DNA from: a bacterium
GTDB taxonomy: Bacteria > Patescibacteriota > Minisyncoccia > Minisyncoccales > JAGLPU01
DNA length: 8,444 bases
Direction of reading: 5' to 3'
NCBI GenBank assembly: GCA_030594935.1
Contig: JAUVEE010000029.1
Coordinates: 1-8,444, forward strand
The translations under genes and the position numbers were made by a program. The notes below the pieces were generated by a model. The model did no database searches, had not been told where the DNA came from, and saw only the letters and a program-made list of their open reading frames with translations. Below, one piece after another: positions 1 through 5,667 of the stretch (positions are counted from its first letter, which is position 1; each line of letters starts with the position of its first letter).

Positions 1-675
1 AGGGCCGCGGGCAAACCAATTTGAAGACCCGACCAGCTTCATTACTTCAATCTCCTCTTTTTTGTTGTAAATGGCCAGTTTAACCTGATTAAAAACAAGC
101 GAAACAGCCACCACTGCCATTACTCCGGCAAAAATAAGACCCACTTTATTGACTTGATTAGTAAAAGAAAAAAGCTTCTCAATAACTGACCTCTTTTTAA
201 AATAATCAACATCAGTGATTATGCCCTGAAATTGTTCAGTTTCCAAAAAAACAGAAATGCTGTCATACTGAGCCGCTTCTTTGGCTTTAACGTTTAAAGC
301 GGCGAAAAAAGGATTAGAGCCTATCTCCTGCAAAGACTCTATTAAAACTGTGTCGTCTTTGTGCCTCTCAATAAAATTCTCCAAAGCTCTTTCCGCGGAT
401 ACGTATTCAACGCTTTTTACTTCCTCTATGGTTTCCAGCTGTGTTTTAACTTCCAAAATCTTTTCTTCCGAACATTCTTTGTCAAAATAGACTGAAATAT
501 CCACTTTCTCCTGCAGCTCTGAAATCAAGTATTGGCTGATGTTTTGCAGGAGAAAGAGCGAGGTTGCCAAAGAAATGGTTAAGACCAAAATAAAAACCGT
601 GGCCAAAGATAAGCCGCTGTTTCGGCAAAAACCGGTCCAGCCAAAGCGAATTATTCTTTTTAGAGAAAGAAACAT
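1..675 (-). CDS. ftsX: Cell-division protein FtsX, 3' end cut off by window edge
   Basis: This is the membrane subunit of the FtsEX complex, an ABC-transporter-like device that couples ATP hydrolysis by FtsE to activation of peptidoglycan hydrolases outside the membrane at division. The reading frame starts with ATG at 675 and stays open to base 1, giving 225 residues of a protein usually near 300. A basic cytoplasmic N-terminus (MFLSLKRIIRFGW) leads into TM1 (about 21-44), an extracellular domain (about 45-173) with the family-typical NPFFAALNVK stretch near 121-130, TM2 (about 177-197) and the start of the cytoplasmic loop (EEIEVMKLVGSSNWF), which is highly typical of FtsX. The last two transmembrane helices lie beyond the window. 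It begins six bases after the ftsE stop, so the pair is co-transcribed. No clear Shine-Dalgarno is visible, so translation probably depends on ribosomes arriving from ftsE. Confidence 0.93.
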   Translation of the reverse strand, partial: MFLSLKRIIRFGWTGFCRNSGLSLATVFILVLTISLATSLFLLQNISQYLISELQEKVDISVYFDKECSEEKILEVKTQLETIEEVKSVEYVSAERALENFIERHKDDTVLIESLQEIGSNPFFAALNVKAKEAAQYDSISVFLETEQFQGIITDVDYFKKRSVIEKLFSFTNQVNKVGLIFAGVMAVVAVSLVFNQVKLAIYNKKEEIEVMKLVGSSNWFARGP

Positions 676-681
676 AATAAT

Positions 682-1377
682 TTATAATATAAACCTGCCT
701 TTTTCTTCGTCTCTCACCAGCCTCCCTTCATCCAGGGTAATCACTCTTTTCTTTAAGCTGTTCACTATTTCTTTGTGGTGAGTGGCTAAAATAACGGTAG
801 TTCCTAATTCATTAATCTTTAATAAAAGGTTTGTTATGTCCCGGGTATGGTAAGGATCAAGGTTGCCGGTCGGTTCATCGGCAATAATCACTTGAGGCCG
901 GTGGATCAAGGCCCGAGCTATGCTTAATCTCTGTTTCTCTCCTCCGGAAAGTTCGGCCGGGAAATTAAAAGCTCTTTGAGTAAGTCCGACTATTTCCAGC
1001 ACCTGAGAAACATCATGCTTGATCTGGTCATCCTTTATGCCCATCACTTCCATCACGTAAGCAATATTTTCATAAACATTTTTAGAAGAAATCAGCTTAT
1101 AATCCTGAAAAACAGAACCTATCCTTCTTCGAAAATGGCAAAGCTCGCCGGACTTGATTCTAGAAATATTTTCTCCTTCAAAAAGAATCACCCCTTGGGT
1201 GGGAGTTTCTTCAACCAAAAGCAGTTTAAGCAAAGTGGTTTTCCCGGCGCCTGATTTGCCCACAATAGAAACAAACTCCTTTTCTTTGATTTCAAAAGAA
1301 ACTTCATTCAAAGCAACAGTATTATGCTCTTGGGAATGATTGGGATAAATTTTAGTAATATGTTCAAACTTAATCAT
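682..1377 (-). CDS. ftsE: Cell-division ATP-binding protein FtsE
   Basis: This is the cytoplasmic ATPase of FtsEX; ATP binding and hydrolysis drive conformational change in FtsX to control septal wall hydrolysis. The 231-residue length fits the family. Visible ABC motifs in order are Walker A GKSGAGKT (40-47), the FtsE-like VEETPTQG (about 55-62), Q-loop Gln91 in VFQD, signature LSGGEKQR (143-150), Walker B VIIADE (163-168), D-loop GNLD (171-174) and H-loop His200. The residue after the H-loop His is another His (ATHH), where FtsE and related LolD/MacB-type ATPases usually have Asp; the switch His itself is present. The ATG at 1377 lies inside the last codons of prfB, with an eight-base overlap, and there is no obvious Shine-Dalgarno, so translational coupling is likely. 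ftsX follows after six bases. Assignment to FtsE rather than another ABC ATPase is strengthened by that neighbour. Confidence 0.96.
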   Translation of the reverse strand: MIKFEHITKIYPNHSQEHNTVALNEVSFEIKEKEFVSIVGKSGAGKTTLLKLLLVEETPTQGVILFEGENISRIKSGELCHFRRRIGSVFQDYKLISSKNVYENIAYVMEVMGIKDDQIKHDVSQVLEIVGLTQRAFNFPAELSGGEKQRLSIARALIHRPQVIIADEPTGNLDPYHTRDITNLLLKINELGTTVILATHHKEIVNSLKKRVITLDEGRLVRDEEKGRFIL

Positions 1378-2474
1378 ATTTTATTTCGGCTTCAATAAAT
1401 TTATCTAGGTCTCCATCAAGCACCTCATTCACATTAGACGCTTCTGTTTTCGTTCTTAAATCTTTGATCAGCTTATAGGGATGAAGAACATAAGATCTTA
1501 TTTGATTCCCCCAGGAAGCGGAGATCTGTTCTCCTTTTATTTCTTTCAGCTCCTGCTTGCTTTTTTCTTCTTCTAATAAATAAAGTTTGGCGTAAAGCAT
1601 TTTTAAAGCCTTTTCCCTGTTCGTTGCTTGATTTCTCTCGCTTTGGCAGGCGGCCGCGATTCCGGTGGGCAGATGGATAATTCTGACTGCAGTTTCTCTC
1701 TTGTTCACATTCTGGCCTCCCGGACCGGAAGACTTGCAGGTTTCCATTTTCAAATCATCAGGTTTAATTTCTATTTCCTCTTCCGATTGGGAAATATCAG
1801 GCAAAACTTCAACCAAAGCAAAAGAAGTATGGCGAAGCTTTTTGGAAGAAAAAGGAGAAAGTCTCACCAGGCGATGAACGCCTGTTTCTTTTTTTAAAAA
1901 ACCGTAAACAAAATTGCCTTGAATCTCCAGGCTGACCGATTTAATCCCGATTCTGTTCTCCGGACCAACTCCTTGCCCGAAAGATTGGTCTAAAACCTTT
2001 GTTTTAAATCCTTTGCTCTGGCAATATCTTTTGTACATCCGCAACAGCATTGCCGCCCAATCCTGGGCATCTTCTCCTCCGGCTCCGGAATAGATGGAAA
2101 GAATGGCATTTCCCTTATCATATTTGCCTCCCAGAAATTTTCTAACTTCTACTTGTTCAATCTTTTTTTCCAAGGCTTGATATTTTCCTTCCCATTCTGA
2201 TAAAAGACTGCCATCGCTTTCCACCAATTCTTCCATTTCTACTACTCCGGCCAATTCATTTTCCAATTGGGAAGATTCTTCTAACTCCGTTTTCAAATTC
2301 TCCAGCTCTTGGGAAATTTTTCCCGCTTCTTCCGGGTTGTTCCAAAATCCGGCTCGCTGAACCTCTATTTCCAGCTTGGCGATTCTTTCCTTCTTTTTGT
2401 CCGCCTCAAAGATGGTCCATTAATTGATGGAATCTATCTCTAAGATCTTGTAGTTTTGCGGATATTTCAGGCAT
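1370..2474 (-). CDS. prfB: Peptide chain release factor 2, made by programmed +1 frameshift
   Basis: RF2 reads UGA and UAA stop codons on the ribosome and triggers peptide release. The gene is read as complement of 2474-2409, then after skipping T2408, complement of 2407-1370. The first part codes 22 residues (MPEISAKLQDLRDRFHQLMDHL) and hits an in-frame TGA at 2408-2406. Slipping +1 on CTT-TGA continues as EADKKKERIAKLEIE and gives 367 residues, against 365 for E. coli RF2. The anticodon-like SPF motif lies near 206-208 and the catalytic GGQ near 252-254, both almost exactly where E. coli has them. The motif context is SSGPGGQNVNKR, with Ser at the position of E. coli residue 246. The ATG at 2474 has no evident Shine-Dalgarno; TTG at 2477 is an in-frame alternative. 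The 3' end overlaps ftsE by eight bases. A start inside the second frame alone would drop the N-terminal helical domain, so the frameshifted reading is preferred. Confidence 0.96.
2402..2417 (-). promoter_or_regulatory. RF2 autoregulatory +1 frameshift site (CUU UGA G)
   Basis: On the coding strand the sequence reads ATG GAC CAT CTT TGA GGC. The slippery CTT is at 2411-2409 and the in-frame TGA at 2408-2406. Re-pairing of the P-site tRNA from CUU to UUU moves reading to GAG GCG GAC, which restores the RF2 frame. This is the site by which RF2 is known to control its own synthesis: scarce RF2 means slow termination and more shifting. In E. coli the two codons before UAU CUU UGA C form a strong internal Shine-Dalgarno (AGG GGG). 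Here they are ATG GAC, offering only about GGA for pairing, and the base after UGA is G rather than C. Confidence 0.92.
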
Positions 2475-2489
2475 CAAATAATGGATTTA

Positions 2490-2528
2490 ATTATATTTTC
2501 ATTTTAACAAAACCCTATAAAAAGTAAA
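2490..2528 (-). promoter_or_regulatory. Candidate promoter for prfB-ftsE-ftsX
   Basis: On the minus strand there is TTTACT at 2528-2523, a 16-base spacer, and TAAAAT at 2506-2501 preceded by TG one base upstream (TGTTAAAAT, an extended -10). This sits just downstream of the eno terminator and about 30 bases before the prfB ATG. A perfect TATAAT also occurs at 2495-2490, but I see no good -35 for it; if used, the leader would be only about ten bases. Which hexamer is active cannot be decided from sequence. Confidence 0.5.
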
Positions 2529-2567
2529 CCCAATTAAATAATTTCATTTTTAGTGAAATTTCGGCAT

Positions 2568-2595
2568 AAAAAAAGAATGTTTTTCAACATTCTCT
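2568..2595 (-). terminator. Intrinsic terminator after eno
   Basis: About twenty bases after the eno stop, the minus strand forms an eight-base perfect stem AGAATGTT / AACATTCT (2593-2586 with 2581-2574) closed by a GAAA tetraloop of GNRA type. It can be extended outward by a G-U and an A-U pair, and it is followed at once by a run of T (2573-2568). This is a standard Rho-independent layout, although the stem is AT-rich. It separates the ftsZ-eno unit from prfB-ftsEX. It has no matching T-run on the plus strand, so it is not bidirectional. Confidence 0.85.
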
Positions 2596-2613
2596 CTAAT
2601 TTTAGGATTACTG

Positions 2614-3843
2614 TTATAATTCCTCTTCAATTCTCAACAGCCTGTTGTATTTTGCCAATCTTTCTCCCCTGGCGCAAGCGCCGGATTTAATGAAGTCAGC
2701 TGAAATACCGGTTGCTAAGTCAGCAATAAAATCATCATTTGTTTCTCCCGAACGATGAGAAACCATGATTTTCCAGCCAAAAGACTTGGTTATTTTCGCA
2801 GCTTCCAATGCTTCGGTCACGGTGCCTATTTGATTTGGTTTCAGAATAATGCCATTACAGGCCTGCTTGTCTTTCGCTTTTCTTATTCTTTCCGGATTGG
2901 TGCATAAGAGGTCGTCGCCGATAATAGTGATATTCTTCCCCGCTTGTTCGGTAATGGCCGCAAAACTGGCCCAGTCGTCTTGGGAAAAAGGGTCTTCAAT
3001 CCCGACAATGGGATATTTTTTAATCAGCTTTAAATAATAGGCCAGCAGTTTTTCTTTAGTAAAAACAGCTTTTTTCATTTCATATTTTCCTTTTTTATAG
3101 AACTCGGAAGCGGCCACGTCTAAAATAATTCCCACCTTGCCCTTATAGCCGGCTTTATTGATAGCCTTTACTAACAGATCAAGAGCCTGTTCCGCGGTAG
3201 TCAGGGGAGGAGCAAAGCCTCCTTCATCCCCGATATTAGTGGCTGATTTGCCATAATTCTTTTTCAAAATCTCTTTCAAGGAATGGTAAATTTCTCCGGC
3301 CGCGCGCAAAGATTCTTTAAAAGAAGACCGGCGGGGAGCAATCATAAATTCCTGAACAGCCAAATCGTTGCCGGCATGCGCTCCCCCATTGATAACATTA
3401 AAACTGGCAATCGGCAGCTTGCGTTTTGATTGGGAAATTTCCGCGATGTATTGATAAAGAGGCAAGCTTTGGGCAGCGGCCGCGGCGCGGCAAACAGCAA
3501 TGGAAACAGGCAGAATTGCGTTAGCCCCCAAGCGAGATTTATTGCTTGTTCCATCCAAATCCAGCATCAGTTTATCTATTTTTTCCTGCTGCAGAACATC
3601 CTTTCCTTTTAATTCCGGAGCGATAATTCGCTCAACGTTTCTTACTGCTTGCAAAACTCCTTTGCCCTTATACCTCTTTGTTTTATCTCTTAATTCTTGA
3701 GCTTCGTTTTTTCCGGTTGAAGCCCCGGAAGGAGCTGAAGCCCTGAACATTCCCTGTTCAGTGGTTAAGTCAACCTCCACGGTGGGATTTCCCCGAGAAT
3801 CCAAAATCTCCCGGCTAATAATGCTTTTAATTTTGTTTTTCAT
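2614..3843 (-). CDS. eno: Enolase (phosphopyruvate hydratase)
   Basis: Enolase converts 2-phosphoglycerate to phosphoenolpyruvate in glycolysis, in the cytoplasm. Numbered from the ATG at 3843 (409 residues), the visible landmarks are the mobile loop SGASTG (39-44), QEFMI (Glu165), NIGDEGGFAP (catalytic Glu197), metal ligands in LDVAAS (Asp232), IEDPF (Glu273) and GDDLL (Asp300), the general base Lys325 in LKPNQIGT, SHRSGET (352-358) and Lys376 in FIKSGACARGER. All catalytic and metal residues I can place are present. It is slightly shorter than the usual 420-435, and the usual RSER/RSDR near the C-terminus reads RGER. TTG at 3849 is an in-frame alternative start adding two residues. The start overlaps the end of the reductase gene by 17 bases, and a terminator follows, so it is the last gene of its transcript. 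Confidence 0.97.
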   Translation of the reverse strand: MKNKIKSIISREILDSRGNPTVEVDLTTEQGMFRASAPSGASTGKNEAQELRDKTKRYKGKGVLQAVRNVERIIAPELKGKDVLQQEKIDKLMLDLDGTSNKSRLGANAILPVSIAVCRAAAAAQSLPLYQYIAEISQSKRKLPIASFNVINGGAHAGNDLAVQEFMIAPRRSSFKESLRAAGEIYHSLKEILKKNYGKSATNIGDEGGFAPPLTTAEQALDLLVKAINKAGYKGKVGIILDVAASEFYKKGKYEMKKAVFTKEKLLAYYLKLIKKYPIVGIEDPFSQDDWASFAAITEQAGKNITIIGDDLLCTNPERIRKAKDKQACNGIILKPNQIGTVTEALEAAKITKSFGWKIMVSHRSGETNDDFIADLATGISADFIKSGACARGERLAKYNRLLRIEEEL

Positions 3844-4750
3844 GCTCAAGATATTCGTGGGCTGAAAGAGCCGCCTTGGCTCCCTCAGCAGCCGCGATGA
3901 TTATTTGTTTATGCCTAATGTTAGTGATATCTCCGGCGGCAAAAACTCCCGGAGTGCGAGTCTGGCAAGTCCAAGGATCAATCTTAACATCCCCTGTTTC
4001 GCTAAAATCAACCAATTCTTTAACCAGATTGCTTGCCGGAACGCTGCCGATCTCCACAAAAACTCCTTCTATCGGCATTTCATATTCTTTTTTCTCGGCA
4101 TGGTTTCTGTAAACAACCGACTCCACCTTTCCTTTTCCTTTTATCTCTTTTAATTGCACATTTAAAAACACTTCAATTTTTCCGGAAGCTTTGGCCTGTT
4201 CTTGAATTATTTCATCAGCCCGAACTTGGGGAGCAAATTCAAAAATAAAAGCCTTGCTGGCGTATCTTATCAGCTCCATGGCCGCGCCAAAACCGGAATT
4301 GCCGCCCCCGACAACTATTACTCTTTTATCCTTGAAAAAAGCGGCATCGCATAAAGGACAATAAGACACTCCTTTGCCGATGAATTCTTCCTCGCCAACA
4401 ACATTAAGCATCCGCGGACTTCTTCCGGAAGCGATAATAATCGCCTTAGTGGCAAAAGAACCATTGTCTTTGGTGATTATTTTAAATCCCTGGTCTGTTT
4501 TTTTTACCTCCACTGCTTCTTGTTCTCTAGTTTCAATTTCAAATTGGCGCAGATGCTCAATAAACCTCTGAAGAAGCTCATTGCCGGAAATGCTTTTAAA
4601 ACCCGGATAATTTTCAACATGCAAGGCTTTTCCTGTCTGACCGACAAAATCAGAAGTAAGAAGTAAAGTTTTTACCTTCTTTCTGGCCGCATAAATTCCC
4701 GCTGTAATTCCCGCCGGACCGCCGCCGACAATAATTAAATCGTAGATCAT
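3827..4750 (-). CDS. trxB: Thioredoxin-reductase-like flavoprotein with AhpF-type pyridine nucleotide site
   Basis: This is a FAD-dependent disulfide reductase expected to pass electrons from NAD(P)H to a thioredoxin-like partner. Its 307 residues match low-molecular-weight thioredoxin reductases. The FAD-binding GGGPAG is at 9-14, the redox motif CPLC at 131-134 (TrxB usually CATC), the nucleotide-binding GGGNSG at 148-153 and the C-terminal FAD motif GVFAAGD at 268-274. Where NADPH-dependent TrxB carries HRRxxxR, this protein has FEFAPQVRADEIIQEQ (170-185), which resembles the EFAPEMKADQVLQ I recall from AhpF. The tail KQIIIAAAEGAKAALSA is likewise AhpF-like. It lacks the N-terminal tandem thioredoxin-fold domain of AhpF, so it equals the C-terminal module alone. 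NADH preference is inferred. Its ATG overlaps the galU TGA (ATGA), and its 3' end overlaps eno. The trxB symbol is used in the family sense; no thioredoxin or peroxiredoxin gene is in view. Confidence 0.88.
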   Translation of the reverse strand: MIYDLIIVGGGPAGITAGIYAARKKVKTLLLTSDFVGQTGKALHVENYPGFKSISGNELLQRFIEHLRQFEIETREQEAVEVKKTDQGFKIITKDNGSFATKAIIIASGRSPRMLNVVGEEEFIGKGVSYCPLCDAAFFKDKRVIVVGGGNSGFGAAMELIRYASKAFIFEFAPQVRADEIIQEQAKASGKIEVFLNVQLKEIKGKGKVESVVYRNHAEKKEYEMPIEGVFVEIGSVPASNLVKELVDFSETGDVKIDPWTCQTRTPGVFAAGDITNIRHKQIIIAAAEGAKAALSAHEYLEHEKQN

Positions 4751-5622
4751 AGTTTTAGGCTTTTAAGATATTTTCTAAATTCATCGTTCAAGTCAGGGTG
4801 AACAAGAGCAAATTCAACCACTGTTTTTAAATACTCCAGCTTATTGCCGGTATCATAGTATTTGCCGTTTTGAATCTCGCAGCCGTAAACCGGAAAACCC
4901 TGCTTAATCAATTCGTTGACAGCGTCCACCAGCCAAATTTCTCCGTCTTTGCCCGGATCTAATCCTTTGATAATGCCAAATATTTCCGGAGGCAGAATAT
5001 AGGCGCCATGAGTTGCCAGATTGGAAGGAGCTTCGCTGGGCAAGGGTTTTTCCACGATCTTTTTAATTTTAAAAATGTTTTCCTCAACCGGCTCTGTTTC
5101 GGCAATCCCGTAGCGGGAAAGCTGGTCTTCGCTTTCGATCCTGACCGCGGAAATAATCGCTCCCTGGTGTTTTTCATACGCCGCCAGCATTTGAGCCAGC
5201 CTGGGAGGATTGGCGCCGATAAATTCATCGCCCCACATAACGGCAAAAGGCTCATTCCCCACAGCTGCCTCAGCGGAAAGAATAGGCGCTGCATTGCCGT
5301 AAAACTTTCCTTTCTGCCTGATGTAGATAAAATCAGCCAACTGGGCAATTTTCTTTATCTGGCTGAGTTGTTCTTCTTTTCCCTGAGATTCTAAATGCTT
5401 TTCTAATTCAAAAGACTGGTCAAAATGGTCTTCAATCGCCCTTTTTTGCCAGCCGGTGATAATAATGACGTCTTTAATGCCTGAAGCGACCGCCTCTTCC
5501 ACTACATATTGAATAACCGGCTTATCCACTATGGGCAGCATTTCTTTGGGCATGGCTTTGGTGGCGGGCAAAAATCTGGTTCCCCAGCCAGCGGCCGGTA
5601 TAACTACTTTATTGATTTTCAT
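4747..5622 (-). CDS. galU: UTP--glucose-1-phosphate uridylyltransferase
   Basis: The enzyme makes UDP-glucose and pyrophosphate from UTP and glucose 1-phosphate, supplying sugar for surface glycans. From ATG 5622 the protein is 291 residues. The nucleotide-binding signature is AAGWGTRFLPATKAMPKEM (10-28), Asp132 in WGDEF fits the metal-binding Asp, VEKP (190-193) carries the sugar-phosphate Lys192, and APSNLATHGAYIL (198-210) and YYDTGNKLEYL (255-265) are typical of GalU. Where E. coli has KGLGHAV, this protein reads KFYGNAAP (106-113). ATG 5646 in the same frame would add eight residues (MNFGSFLY), but the family begins at MKINKVVIPAAG, so 5622 is preferred; neither start has a clear Shine-Dalgarno. 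It follows ftsZ by 45 bases (21 with the longer start). It ends in TGA, unlike the other complete genes here, which end in TAA. A related nucleotidyltransferase is possible but less likely. Confidence 0.93.
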   Translation of the reverse strand: MKINKVVIPAAGWGTRFLPATKAMPKEMLPIVDKPVIQYVVEEAVASGIKDVIIITGWQKRAIEDHFDQSFELEKHLESQGKEEQLSQIKKIAQLADFIYIRQKGKFYGNAAPILSAEAAVGNEPFAVMWGDEFIGANPPRLAQMLAAYEKHQGAIISAVRIESEDQLSRYGIAETEPVEENIFKIKKIVEKPLPSEAPSNLATHGAYILPPEIFGIIKGLDPGKDGEIWLVDAVNELIKQGFPVYGCEIQNGKYYDTGNKLEYLKTVVEFALVHPDLNDEFRKYLKSLKL

Positions 5623-5667
5623 ATATAAAAAGCTGCCAAAATTCATTATGGCAAACTGTTATTAACA

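Noticed and set aside
281..781. Open frames on the plus strand at 281-490 and 539-781
   Set aside because: They lie opposite ftsX/ftsE, have no family-like sequence, and the minus-strand frame explains the region fully.
2406..2408. prfB as a pseudogene broken by a stop codon
   Set aside because: The stop is at the exact codon region of the known RF2 frameshift with the CTT-TGA slip sequence, and the remaining frame is intact with SPF and GGQ.
2540..2560. Seven-base inverted repeat AATTTCA / TGAAATT on the intergenic region
   Set aside because: It is AT-only apart from one pair, with a seven-base loop and no T-run in place; such hairpins are expected by chance in AT-rich DNA. It could still be an operator, but nothing supports that.
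2406..4749. UGA recoded as glycine or tryptophan, as in some CPR lineages
   Set aside because: RF2 is present with a UGA-dependent frameshift, galU ends in TGA overlapping the next ATG, and the other genes need no UGA readthrough.
4959..5394. Long alternative frames (about 128 residues) on both strands over galU
   Set aside because: They are shadows of galU; their composition is unlike a real protein and the galU frame carries all conserved motifs.
5623..5646. Upstream galU start adding MNFGSFLY
   Set aside because: The conserved family N-terminus begins at MKINKVVIPAAG; the added residues have no counterpart and there is no better ribosome site. It remains possible.
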